Positions 50,929-59,407 of a DNA stretch of 64,000 bases are shown here, in pieces. Under the pieces are notes generated by a model. That model did not search any database. It was not told where the DNA came from and saw nothing but the letters and a program-made list of their open reading frames with translations. The DNA lies in assembly GCF_014174405.1 (NCBI RefSeq), contig NZ_JACEGA010000001.1, positions 1,176,001-1,240,000 on the forward strand. Direction: 5' to 3'. A program made the translations under genes and the position numbers. The DNA comes from Variimorphobacter saccharofermentans (lineage in GTDB: Bacteria; Bacillota; Clostridia; Lachnospirales; Lachnospiraceae). Positions within the stretch are counted from its first letter, which is position 1, and each line of letters opens with the position of its first letter.

Positions 50929-53174
50929 AAATAAGATGTTTTGTTGCTGTCATATTAGGTGTAATATTGATAGGAGCAGCAGTCCTCCTGACGGTGGGTA
51001 CAAAACAAAACAATAGCGGTCTACTTCAGGAATATGCTAAGAAGCAGCTTGAGAATGAAACAGAAAAGCTTGCTATGAAGCTTACCATGTTCATATCCGG
51101 TAATATGGATAATATTGTAGTATTATCTGATAAAATTGCTCAGATAGAAAAAGAAAACTGGGATCAGAAGGAACTCGGAGAGTTCTTGCAGAAGGCTTCA
51201 ACCCAGATGCAATATTCTGATATGAATCTCTGTGGAACGGATGGGAAAGGTATTGATCTGACAGGAAGGGAACAGAAGGTTGACTTCTGTTCCTACTACA
51301 AAAGTGCTCTTATGGGTGATACTACGGTAGCAATTTCGAGCTTTTATGAAGGAAGCACTTCAGACTTAATGATTTATACGACACCCATTCGTGATAACGG
51401 AGAAATCGTAGGTGTATTACGGGCTTCAATGGAGTTGGAGGTCCTTCAGAGTATGATGTCAACGATAACCTTCCGCGGTAAGGAGGATATTTATCTGCTG
51501 AAACGGAATGGTGCTATTATTACTGAGATTTCGGAAGAGAATAATACGGACTTCTTCTCCCTTATCAAAATGGAGGATGATTCATTCTCTCAGCTGCAAC
51601 AAGTGATAAAGCAAGGAAAATCCATTCTTACAGAGGCATCAATAGATGGAGAAGTATGTTATTTAAGCTTTAATGGAATTAAAAACATTAAAGAAGGGGG
51701 AGTCATGCTAACCATTCCCCGTGACCAATTACTTTCCTTGTTTGAATTTGATGAAAAGGTAAACCTGAACAATTGGCAGCTAATCCTTCTATTAACGGTA
51801 ATCATTTCGACGATCGCCCTTGCTACAATAGCATTAATGGAAAGCATCGGGAGATTACGTGTTCAGGATCTTGCTTACTATGACGATGTTACAGAGAGCA
51901 TCAATTACAATGGCTTTCGAAAGGAAGCTCTTGCACAGTTACATAAACCAGTGGAAGATGAATATGCCATCGTCGAAATCTCGATTGACCGTTTTGACTA
52001 CATAAAAGCTTTCTTTGGTACTCAGGAAGGCAAGCGGATCTTTAAATTTATATCTAAGGTGCTTAAGGAAAACATGAAAGAAGGAGAATTATTCTGTAGA
52101 TTCAATACAGACTACTTTTTACTCTTTTTAAGCTACCATAGTAAAGAGGAGCTTGCTAATCGTCTTAGCTTTTTGGACATAAAGATGAGTCGTTTTGACG
52201 AAAAGGATAAGGAAAATGATAAGTACGAATTAAAGCTTCATTATGGAATCTATTGCATTGAGGAAGACGTTGATGATATTGATGTTATGGTAAGTAGGGC
52301 ATACCTGGCTTTATTGCAGGTGAAAAATGACCGAAAACAACCATATGAGTTCTATAGTAACGCAATGCAAAGTAGAATCCTGGACGAGAAAGAAATCGAA
52401 GAGCATATGTATACGGCATTAGAGGAAAAGGAGTTCTTGGTTTATCTTCAGCCGAAATATGATCTGAATACCGGGTTGCAAGTAGGTGCAGAAGCATTGG
52501 TTAGATGGATGCATCCAGACAAAGGACTTATGTATCCTGGTCGTTTTATCGGTGTATTTGAAAAAAACGGATTTATCGTAAAGCTAGATATGTATATATT
52601 AGATGTTCTTTGCCATAGACTGAAAATATGGATGAGTAAAGGATATCGACCCATGCCTCTGTCAATCAATATATCAAGACTTAATTTGTTTGATGAAAAT
52701 TTTGTTGATAATATTGAAAGTACATTGGAGCGATATGGCATCCCTGCTAATCTCATAGAAATAGAAATAGCGGAAGAAGTAGTTACAGATAATATTGATC
52801 TGCTTTCCTCGCTTATTATTCGTCTGAAAGAATACGGATTTCTTATTTCCATGGATGATTTTGGTACAGGAACAACCTCTATGAGTACATTATATAATGT
52901 TCCGGTGGATGAGTTAAAGCTGGATCGAAAATTCTTACTAGGTGCAGAAAAAACAGATCGTGGTAAGAATGTGATTAAAAGTATTATCGAGCTGGCGAAG
53001 CGCCTGGATATTAAAGTGGTATCAGAAGGTGTTGAAAACAAAAGTCAGGCACAGATGCTGAAGGAACTCGGCTGTGATATGATCCAGGGTTATGTATTTT
53101 CAGATCCCTTACCTATCAGGGAGTATGAAGACTATGCTTATGGACCAAATGCACGTGAGAACAAGATATGGTAA
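50925..53174 (+). CDS. Transmembrane EAL phosphodiesterase with degenerate GGDEF
   Basis: 749 aa. Its ATG overlaps the giant gene's stop (ATGA) behind AAGGAGG, so the two are translationally coupled. Membrane helix (about 5-24), extracellular sensory domain of Cache type (30-275), second helix (285-308), GGDEF-like domain (315-470) whose signature reads 'NTDYF' and is surely inactive, then EAL. The EAL site is complete: E523-A524-L525, 'SINISR', 'EIEIAEE', D644-D645 in 'DDFGTG', K665, 'SEGVEN', 'QGYVFSDPL'. It should hydrolyse cyclic di-GMP, linking surface machinery to that signal. Confidence 0.92.
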   Translation: MKIRCFVAVILGVILIGAAVLLTVGTKQNNSGLLQEYAKKQLENETEKLAMKLTMFISGNMDNIVVLSDKIAQIEKENWDQKELGEFLQKASTQMQYSDMNLCGTDGKGIDLTGREQKVDFCSYYKSALMGDTTVAISSFYEGSTSDLMIYTTPIRDNGEIVGVLRASMELEVLQSMMSTITFRGKEDIYLLKRNGAIITEISEENNTDFFSLIKMEDDSFSQLQQVIKQGKSILTEASIDGEVCYLSFNGIKNIKEGGVMLTIPRDQLLSLFEFDEKVNLNNWQLILLLTVIISTIALATIALMESIGRLRVQDLAYYDDVTESINYNGFRKEALAQLHKPVEDEYAIVEISIDRFDYIKAFFGTQEGKRIFKFISKVLKENMKEGELFCRFNTDYFLLFLSYHSKEELANRLSFLDIKMSRFDEKDKENDKYELKLHYGIYCIEEDVDDIDVMVSRAYLALLQVKNDRKQPYEFYSNAMQSRILDEKEIEEHMYTALEEKEFLVYLQPKYDLNTGLQVGAEALVRWMHPDKGLMYPGRFIGVFEKNGFIVKLDMYILDVLCHRLKIWMSKGYRPMPLSINISRLNLFDENFVDNIESTLERYGIPANLIEIEIAEEVVTDNIDLLSSLIIRLKEYGFLISMDDFGTGTTSMSTLYNVPVDELKLDRKFLLGAEKTDRGKNVIKSIIELAKRLDIKVVSEGVENKSQAQMLKELGCDMIQGYVFSDPLPIREYEDYAYGPNARENKIW

Positions 53175-53200
53175 TTATAAACAGAGTTATATAATAACGT

Positions 53201-53409
53201 GAGAAAAGGAACTGTTGACATCATATGTCAACAGTGATAATAACTTACCTCACACACAGAACGGAAGGACATATTACTGATTTTGAATGCCTCAGGCGAA
53301 CATGAATATTCGCCTGCTTCATACAAAATACAGCAACATGTTCTTCCGACAGTGTATTATAGTAAGTAATTATCACTGTACAAATATGACGCAACAGTTC
53401 CTTTTTTAA
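53201..53409 (+). terminator. Long hairpin element with terminator end
   Basis: AAAAGGAACTGTTG (about 53204-53217) pairs with CAACAGTTCCTTTT (53392-53405) and runs into six T, so it can end the 29-kb operon. Inside are ACAGTGATAAT/ATTATCACTGT, ACTTAC/GTAAGT, CGGAAG/CTTCCG and an apical GGCGAA/TTCGCC stem. The inner part (about 53245-53365) is related to the element at 56156-56329. Confidence 0.75.
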
Positions 53410-53431
53410 GTGATATTAAGAATTACAAGTT

Positions 53432-54301
53432 CTATCTTTTTTCTCCCATAAAACACAATCCGATGGCACCGGGACCGGAGTGTGCTCCAATGCTGGGACT
53501 GACGTAGTTGATTATCGTTTTCTTATGAGGAAGCTTTTCTTTAACGAGAGCTTCCAGATATAAAGCATCCTCAAGGGCATCTCCGTGGGCAATACAGATT
53601 ATGTCTTCTTCATCCTTATATTTTCCCATACTTTCTAACATGTTGTTACATAAGGTTGACAGAGATTTTTTTCTTCCTCTGACAGAGGTGAGAGACACTA
53701 GCTGACCATCGTTATTTATGTATAGAATCGGTTTAATATTTATCATAGTACCAATAATTGCAGTTGATTTGGATATTCTACCACCACGATGCAGGTGACC
53801 TAAGTCATCAACGGTAAAACGTACACAGAATTCCTGCTTATGTTCTTCCAACCAGGTAGCTATTTCTTCTAAGGATTTTCCTTCTTCCTTCATACGAACT
53901 GCCTTCATAATAGACATGCCTTCTCCAAGGGAGGCATTCAACGTATCGATAACAATAATTTTAGCACCGGGATTTTCTTCGCATATCTCCAAAGCCCCAG
54001 CTGTAACATTGCTGCAACCACCGCTTAATGCGGATGAAAAGCTGATGTGTAATATATCCAAACCCTGATCCACATAGTTCTGAAAGGTTTTTCGGATTAC
54101 TTCCGGATTACTTGCCATTGTGGTAGGCATAATGCCATTTCTCATTTTATCATAGAATTCTTTTGGAGTTAGATTAACCTCATCACCATAAGTCGTTCCC
54201 TCCAAATCATAATAATGAGGAATAATTCCTATTTTATTCTCTTTAATGTAATCCTCAGGTAAGTCGGAGTTTGAATCAGCAGTTATCACAAAATCTTTCA
54301 T
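53432..54301 (-). CDS. DegV family fatty-acid-binding protein
   Basis: 289 aa. It begins 'DFVITADSNSDLPEDYI', has 'TTMASNPEVIRKTFQ', 'ISFSSALSGGCSN' and 'HLHRGGRISKS', and ends with the glycine-rich 'IGAHSGPGAIGLCF' that lines the fatty acid pocket. It is clearly different from the DegV protein at 21 kb, so two fatty acid specificities are possible, as with FakB1/FakB2. Convergent with the surface operon. Confidence 0.9.
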   Translation of the reverse strand: MKDFVITADSNSDLPEDYIKENKIGIIPHYYDLEGTTYGDEVNLTPKEFYDKMRNGIMPTTMASNPEVIRKTFQNYVDQGLDILHISFSSALSGGCSNVTAGALEICEENPGAKIIVIDTLNASLGEGMSIMKAVRMKEEGKSLEEIATWLEEHKQEFCVRFTVDDLGHLHRGGRISKSTAIIGTMINIKPILYINNDGQLVSLTSVRGRKKSLSTLCNNMLESMGKYKDEEDIICIAHGDALEDALYLEALVKEKLPHKKTIINYVSPSIGAHSGPGAIGLCFMGEKR

Positions 54302-54391
54302 TTCTGGCCCCCCATTCTTCGTTATAATCCTATTCTACTAGACGTGTAAATATATAGCAAGGAAATAATGGCTACTTTTGTGAACAGACCC

Positions 54392-54442
54392 AAAAAACTG
54401 GAAAGTCAATAACGGATGAAGACATCCGCTTTTTGACTTTCC
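54392..54442 (-). terminator. Rho-independent terminator of the ABC importer pair
   Basis: GGAAAGTCAA (54400-54409) pairs with TTGACTTTCC (54433-54442), with inner CGGATG/CATCCG. On the minus strand it is followed by T-rich sequence (six T). Confidence 0.88.
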
Positions 54443-54478
54443 AAGCTTCATACGGGAGCAATAGCAATAATAATCTTA

Positions 54479-55300
54479 TCAATGGTATTTCTTTTCGAAG
54501 TAAGTTAGAATCTTATATAGACCGGTAGCAACTATGCAAAGGATAACAATACTCATAACAACCCAGTCAAGCTTAAATACCTGACTTCCATAGATTATGA
54601 GATAACCCAATCCGGCTTTTGCTGCTAAGAATTCCCCTATGATAACACCCACTAGGGATAGACCGATGTTAACCTTCATCAGACTGATTATGGATGGTAT
54701 ATTGGAGGGAAGAATTACTTTAAGCAGAACGTCGCGTTTCTTGCCTCCGAGAGTGTATATAAGTTTAATTTTGTCCTCTTCCACCGCTTTAAAGTTAGAA
54801 TATAAGGTGATGATGGATCCGAATAAGGCCACGGATACAGCAGCAACGATGATGGTTTTTATGTTATTGCCTAGCCATACAATAAATACCGGAGCCAATG
54901 CTGATTTTGGAAGGCTATTTAATACAATCAGATAAGGTTCCAGTACCTTTGATATATTATCATTCCACCATAGGATAACTGCAATGATTAGACCGATTAT
55001 ATTTACCAATGCAAAACTGATGAGTGTTTCCATAAGAGTTACACCGATATGATAGAGAAGCTGTCCACTGGCCGTCATATCTATTATTGTTGTAATAATC
55101 CTGGAAGGGCTGGAAAAAACAAAGGAATTCAGAATGCCAAGCTGCGCCGTTATTTCCCAGATTGCAATAAAACTAATCAAAATAATAATTTGATAAAACC
55201 GAATCCACCGGAGCCTTGATACATACTTTCTGACATAAGCTTGTTGAGCAGCGGAAATGCTTAAGCTTTCACTGATAACCTTGTTACGTTTCCTGCTCAT
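54479..55300 (-). CDS. ABC transporter permease, SsuC/TauC-like
   Basis: 273 aa with about six membrane helices and the EAA-type loop 'SVALFGSIITLYSNFKAVEEDKI...LGGKKRDVLLKVILPSNIPS', here quoted in part. It belongs to the binding-protein-dependent family that imports sulfonates, nitrate, taurine or thiamine precursors. The start overlaps the ATPase gene by 17 nt. No substrate-binding protein is next to it, so the substrate is open. Confidence 0.85.
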   Translation of the reverse strand: MSRKRNKVISESLSISAAQQAYVRKYVSRLRWIRFYQIIILISFIAIWEITAQLGILNSFVFSSPSRIITTIIDMTASGQLLYHIGVTLMETLISFALVNIIGLIIAVILWWNDNISKVLEPYLIVLNSLPKSALAPVFIVWLGNNIKTIIVAAVSVALFGSIITLYSNFKAVEEDKIKLIYTLGGKKRDVLLKVILPSNIPSIISLMKVNIGLSLVGVIIGEFLAAKAGLGYLIIYGSQVFKLDWVVMSIVILCIVATGLYKILTYFEKKYH

Positions 55301-56060
55301 GGTGATTAAGCTCCTTCCAGATTAAGTTAAAATACTCTTTGAACTCGGGTGCACTTCTTGTAGCAAAAGGTGTGCGGTTATCGAGGGAAAGCTTTATATC
55401 AAAGATTTTCTTTACGGTGCCAGGTCGGGAAGATAGTACGATAACCCGATCAGCCATACTAATTGCTTCGGAGATATCATGTGTGATAAGAATAGCGGTT
55501 TTCTTCTCTTTACGAATAATACCCCAGATATCGTCCGCTACTTCAAGGCGGGTTTGATAATCCAGGGCGGAAAATGGCTCATCTAATAGTAAAATATCTG
55601 GTTCCAGTAGTAAGGTACGAATCAGGGCTGCTCTTTGCCGCATCCCACCGGATAATTCCGATGGCTTTGAATTTTGGAACGTAATAAGCCCATAAGTGTT
55701 CATCAAATCATTAATTTGAACATAGCTGTTTTCTGAAAGCTTATGCTGTATTTCCAGTCCGAGTGTAACATTTTTCAGCGTGTTGCGCCAATCTAGTAGA
55801 TGGTCCTTCTGGAGCATATAGCCAATGTTTTTACCGGAGGATTTTATGTCCTTTCCATTAATATATATGAAACCACTGCTGGGAGAGATTAAACCGGCAA
55901 TCAATGAAAGCAAGGTGGATTTGCCGCAACCACTTGGTCCTACAATAGCAACAAATTCACCATCGTTGACATGAAAAGAAACATCGAAAAGAGCCGGTGT
56001 TTCCCCTTCAAGGCTATGATAGGTATAGCTGATGTGATCGATTTTTAGTAATTCACCCAT
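55284..56060 (-). CDS. ABC transporter ATP-binding protein, SsuB/TauB-like
   Basis: 258 aa from the ATG at 56060, which has GGAGG just upstream; the longer in-frame start is not supported. Walker A 'GPSGCGKST', signature 'LSGGMRQRAALIRTLL', Walker B 'ILLLDEPFSALD' and the H-loop 'LITHDISEA' are intact. Partner of the overlapping permease. Confidence 0.9.
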   Translation of the reverse strand: MGELLKIDHISYTYHSLEGETPALFDVSFHVNDGEFVAIVGPSGCGKSTLLSLIAGLISPSSGFIYINGKDIKSSGKNIGYMLQKDHLLDWRNTLKNVTLGLEIQHKLSENSYVQINDLMNTYGLITFQNSKPSELSGGMRQRAALIRTLLLEPDILLLDEPFSALDYQTRLEVADDIWGIIRKEKKTAILITHDISEAISMADRVIVLSSRPGTVKKIFDIKLSLDNRTPFATRSAPEFKEYFNLIWKELNHHEQET

Positions 56061-56155
56061 AGTATTCCTCCATTTTTGCTTATACAGTATTATATGAAGG
56101 GGTAAATGAAGGGTGACTGGTTGAAGCATATTCACATGTATACGGAAGAACTGTG

Positions 56156-56329
56156 AAAAATATAATAGAAGGGCATATGGCTTACCTCACAAACAGACGG
56201 AAGTACAAATTGTTAATTCTGTATATTTCAGACGAACATAAAAAGTTCGTCCTATCCATACAGAATTTAACAACTTTGTTCTTCCAACAGTGTATTATGG
56301 TAAGCCATATGCCCTTCTATTATATTTTT
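56156..56329. repeat. Long hairpin element with 31-bp perfect arms
   Basis: Positions 56156-56186 and 56299-56329 are exact inverse complements over 31 bp, and end in A-run/T-run on both strands, so the hairpin can terminate either way. Inside are conserved loop blocks CCTCACAAACAGA and ACAGTGTATTATGG, stem TTCTGTAT/ATACAGAA and apex GACGAA/TTCGTC. The interior is homologous to that of 53201-53409. Confidence 0.85.
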
Positions 56330-56402
56330 ACAGCCTTTTCTGTTAATGACAATAGAAAATTCATAGAAGCGTACTTTCTATTGTTGGGTGTCAAGAAATC
56401 CG

Positions 56403-57029
56403 CTACCGTATGTTCTTATAATAAAAGATAGCGATTTGTGTGCGGTCGCGTAGATTCAGCTTTTCAAGAATCGTACTGATATTATTACGTATGGTTCCCT
56501 CGCTAAGGAATAGGAGCTCTGAGATTTCTTTATTGGACAAGCCGTCCGATATCTTTGTAATGATTTCATATTCCTTTTCTGTAATACCATAACGACTGTA
56601 GCTTTTATGATCTGTGGCTTTCCCAATAAGCATAGGCAGCTTTGTAACGATTTCGTTGTCAAACACGTTCTGTCCCATGTGGACAGCCTTTATAGAGGGT
56701 ATGATGCTTTCATAATTCTGCTTTAACATATAGCCCTTGGCTCCAATGTGTAATGCTTTTATGATGTATTCATCATCGAGAAATGTAGTCAAATAAAGAA
56801 TTTTCGCCTGTGGAAACTCCTTTAATATGCTTTCGCCGGCTTCAAGTCCGCTCATGGGCTCCATACGAATATCCATAAGCATGACATCAGGCTTTAGCTT
56901 GCGATATAGCTCGATTCCATCCTTGCCGTTATTCCCGGTACCAATCACTGTGATATCCGGATCAGATGACAGAATGATTTTAAGGGAGGAGCATACCAGT
57001 ATATCATCATCGATTAATAAGACATTCAT
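56403..57029 (-). CDS. NarL/LuxR-type response regulator
   Basis: 208 aa. Receiver domain with acidic pair in 'LLIDDDILV' and phospho-acceptor Asp53 in 'VMLMDIRMEPMSG', Lys in the 'YMLKQNYESI' loop; C-terminal HTH (about 140-205) 'ISDGLSNKEISELLFLSEGTIRNNIS'-like, quoted in part. It follows its kinase by 65 nt. A probable target is the divergent-side ABC-2 operon at 59.4 kb. Confidence 0.92.
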   Translation of the reverse strand: MNVLLIDDDILVCSSLKIILSSDPDITVIGTGNNGKDGIELYRKLKPDVMLMDIRMEPMSGLEAGESILKEFPQAKILYLTTFLDDEYIIKALHIGAKGYMLKQNYESIIPSIKAVHMGQNVFDNEIVTKLPMLIGKATDHKSYSRYGITEKEYEIITKISDGLSNKEISELLFLSEGTIRNNISTILEKLNLRDRTQIAIFYYKNIR

Positions 57030-57094
57030 TTCATACCAAACCTTTCATAAGAGAGTATTATTTAATGGATAGAATGGTTCATGATTATTCGTAT

Positions 57095-58204
57095 TTAATT
57101 ATTCTCATTTTTACGAGGGAATGAAATAAATAATTGAAAACCGTTCTCTGTGGAGAAATTAATGAAGCCATCAAAGCTTTTCACACGATTACTAATATTT
57201 TGCAATCCCAAGCCTTCTCCGAACTCCTGTTTTTCAAAGGCATTGGATAGAATAGCTCTCTTTTCTTCTGTGATTGTACCGTTATCTCGGATAATCAATT
57301 GATACATGGCAGGATGCTCCCGTAGAAGTATGGATACCTTGGTTGCATCGGAATGCTGAATAATATTGGCCAGAGCCTCTTTGATTATGGCAATTATGGA
57401 TTGCCTCAGCTGTAGTTCTGGTGAATTGCTGATATCATATTCATAATTAATGGGACAGAAGGTGAAGTTCTTTACCAGGGTATCAATCTGAGAGAATAAA
57501 TCGATGGATTCATCGTACATTTGATGGATGGTACTTCTAATCTGATTCATACCCTCTGATAAGGATTCTTTTAATACTGTGAGACCTTCTTTAGTTGCTT
57601 CATCCTGTGTGACGGTTAACAAAGCGCCAACCTGTAACAAAGCTCTGGACAACATATGACCAATACTATCATGCAATTCTCGTGAAATACGATTTCGTTC
57701 ATTTAAAGTAGCAAGATTAATTTCATAGTCCTGATTTTGTAACAGGTTCCTATTTTGCTCTTGTAGAAGTAAGGACATATGAGTTGTATTGTCTCTTAAG
57801 TCGTTATATTCTGTCCGTAGGGTATTCAAGCGATCTGTTCTATGTTTAAGCAGGATCGCGAAGAGAATTAGGATGAACATGATTAAATATTCCACTAATG
57901 AATAATAGGAGTATAACACAATCATTATGAGGGGAACGATAATTATGGCTATTTGATATTTTGATCGTACCACATCATATATCAGAATGGGGAGAAAGAC
58001 GATAAAGGTTGGGAATGCAAGGCAGAGTAAAGTAACTATGAGAAGACCGGCTAATCGGATCCAATCGTTGTCAAAATAGGTGATAAGACTACTTACTACA
58101 ACTACAATAATAACCGGAATAATCGCATAAATATTATTAAAATTAAGAAGATAAAAGACAATACTGCATAGGAATAACAATAATTTATCAATGATTTCGT
58201 ACAT
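57095..58204 (-). CDS. Histidine kinase of the NarX/DesK class
   Basis: 369 aa. Four to six membrane helices in residues 5-120 without an obvious external sensor, a coiled coil (125-165), then the HisKA_3 phospho-acceptor His178 in 'ISRELHDSIGHMLSR' and a HATPase domain ('IIKEALANIIQHSDAT', 'GEGLGLQNISNRV'). Few extracellular residues suggest sensing within the membrane, as in DesK-like and cell-envelope stress kinases. AAGGAG before the ATG; cognate regulator follows. Confidence 0.92.
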   Translation of the reverse strand: MYEIIDKLLLFLCSIVFYLLNFNNIYAIIPVIIVVVVSSLITYFDNDWIRLAGLLIVTLLCLAFPTFIVFLPILIYDVVRSKYQIAIIIVPLIMIVLYSYYSLVEYLIMFILILFAILLKHRTDRLNTLRTEYNDLRDNTTHMSLLLQEQNRNLLQNQDYEINLATLNERNRISRELHDSIGHMLSRALLQVGALLTVTQDEATKEGLTVLKESLSEGMNQIRSTIHQMYDESIDLFSQIDTLVKNFTFCPINYEYDISNSPELQLRQSIIAIIKEALANIIQHSDATKVSILLREHPAMYQLIIRDNGTITEEKRAILSNAFEKQEFGEGLGLQNISNRVKSFDGFINFSTENGFQLFISFPRKNENN

Positions 58205-58280
58205 AGATACTCCTTATTACATTCCAATCTGGTTCTTTATTTGCATGCCTGTACTGATATAGTTAAATTGATACAGTTTT

Positions 58281-58309
58281 AGTATTGCATGGTAGCTTTA
58301 TTATGTCAA
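58281..58309 (-). promoter_or_regulatory. Promoter of the two-component system
   Basis: On the minus strand TTGACA (58309-58304), 17 bp and AATACT (58286-58281), upstream of the kinase gene. Confidence 0.55.
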
Positions 58310-58362
58310 GCTTGTGCTTCGTTGTTCTATATTCCAGGAAACTTTATAATGTATTCTTTCTC

Positions 58363-58391
58363 TTGTAAGTAGGAAAAGCGGATGCTATAAT
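58363..58391 (+). promoter_or_regulatory. Promoter of the isochorismatase-like gene
   Basis: TTGTAA (58363-58368), 17 bp and TATAAT (58386-58391). The leader would be about 115 nt. Confidence 0.6.
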
Positions 58392-58515
58392 ACGTGTATC
58401 CTTCAATCGAGAAATCTCGAAAATCCATTTAAAGCATTTATAGTGATGAACATATGGGAATATATATGGATATGTGAAGGGTGTTAATATTATTACTGAA
58501 GAAGGAGAATGATAC

Positions 58516-59061
58516 ATGAGAGTATTAGCGGAAGATACAATTGCCCTGATTATAGATTTTCAGGAACGCCTTGTCCCTGTTATGGATAATAAAGAAGCTT
58601 TACTACATAATACGGAGATACTGATGAAGGGGCTGGTTACGTTGGGAATTCCGATGATTGTAACGCAGCAATATACCAAAGGAATAGGCATGACGGTCCC
58701 GATTCTGGCGAATGCCTATGGGGATAATTTTGAATATTATGATAAGGTAACCTTCAGCTGCGCGGAGGATGAAGCAATTCTTAAGAAAATTGAGGAAAGT
58801 GGCAAGAGAAACATTATTGTCTGTGGAGTGGAAGCCCATATCTGCGTACTACAAACCGTTATTGATCTTCTTGAGAGAGGCTACCATGTTATCTTAGTAG
58901 AGGATTGCATTGGGTCTAGAAAGCAAAATGATCGTCTGATCGCAACACAAAGAGCAGCTGCTGAAGGAGCGTTATTAACCACATATGAAGCGATTCTTTT
59001 TGAATTAACCAGAGTTGCTAAAACGGACACCTTCAAGGAAATCTCAAGACTTATAAAATAA
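58516..59061 (+). CDS. Isochorismatase-family cysteine hydrolase
   Basis: 181 aa with the family triad Asp14 ('LIIDFQERL'), Lys77 ('YDKVTFSC') and Cys110 ('GVEAHICVLQT'). It resembles YcaC-type hydrolases of unknown substrate rather than true nicotinamidase. AAGGAG precedes the ATG. It has its own promoter and terminator, so it is a single-gene unit. Confidence 0.88.
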   Translation: MRVLAEDTIALIIDFQERLVPVMDNKEALLHNTEILMKGLVTLGIPMIVTQQYTKGIGMTVPILANAYGDNFEYYDKVTFSCAEDEAILKKIEESGKRNIIVCGVEAHICVLQTVIDLLERGYHVILVEDCIGSRKQNDRLIATQRAAAEGALLTTYEAILFELTRVAKTDTFKEISRLIK

Positions 59062-59097
59062 GGTAGAATATTAGGTTGAATGAACTCATACATGGAC

Positions 59098-59157
59098 ATA
59101 AACCGGGGTTGCAGGTTACAGGCAAAAAAATGCTTGTGGCCAACGACCCCGGTTTTT
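59098..59157 (+). terminator. Rho-independent terminator
   Basis: AAACCGGGGT pairs with ACCCCGGTTT across an inner stem-loop and runs into five T. Confidence 0.88.
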
Positions 59158-59224
59158 GTCTGCTTTTCATTGACAAAGCCTGATGAGTGAAGCGGAGCTG
59201 GATGAATTCCATCGAAATATAAAT

Positions 59225-59263
59225 ATGACATTTGTCATTCGATATAGTGACGCACTTCACTAT
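59225..59263 (+). promoter_or_regulatory. Two dyads upstream of the ABC-2 exporter operon
   Basis: ATGACA-TT-TGTCAT (59225-59238) and ATAGTGA-6 nt-TCACTAT (59244-59263) are perfect dyads about 145-185 nt before the first exporter gene. They may bind the NarL-type regulator encoded nearby. Confidence 0.45.
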
Positions 59264-59407
59264 GATATATTCCTTCCATTGTGTATAGTATTATCAGAAA
59301 ATAAGTTAGCCTGTGGAAATGAAGAATACAGACATTTATATACTGTATGCAGACAGACAACAGGATTAGCTTTGAATAAAAGCAATGCATGAAAAGAATG
59401 GAGGATT

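Larger units (their letters stand above)
58205..58515. other. Divergent promoter region
   Basis: This 311-nt stretch separates the kinase gene and the isochorismatase-like gene and holds one promoter for each direction (58281-58309 minus, 58363-58391 plus). No gene is seen. Confidence 0.6.
59062..59407. other. Intergenic region before the ABC-2 operon
   Basis: The 346 nt hold the terminator of the previous gene (59098-59157) and two operator-like dyads (59225-59263). A short open frame at 59183-59392 has no ribosome binding site and no recognisable product and is not called. Confidence 0.55.

Noticed and set aside
59183..59392. A 69-aa reading frame before the ABC-2 operon
   Set aside because: No ribosome binding site, covers operator-like dyads, and the product resembles nothing.
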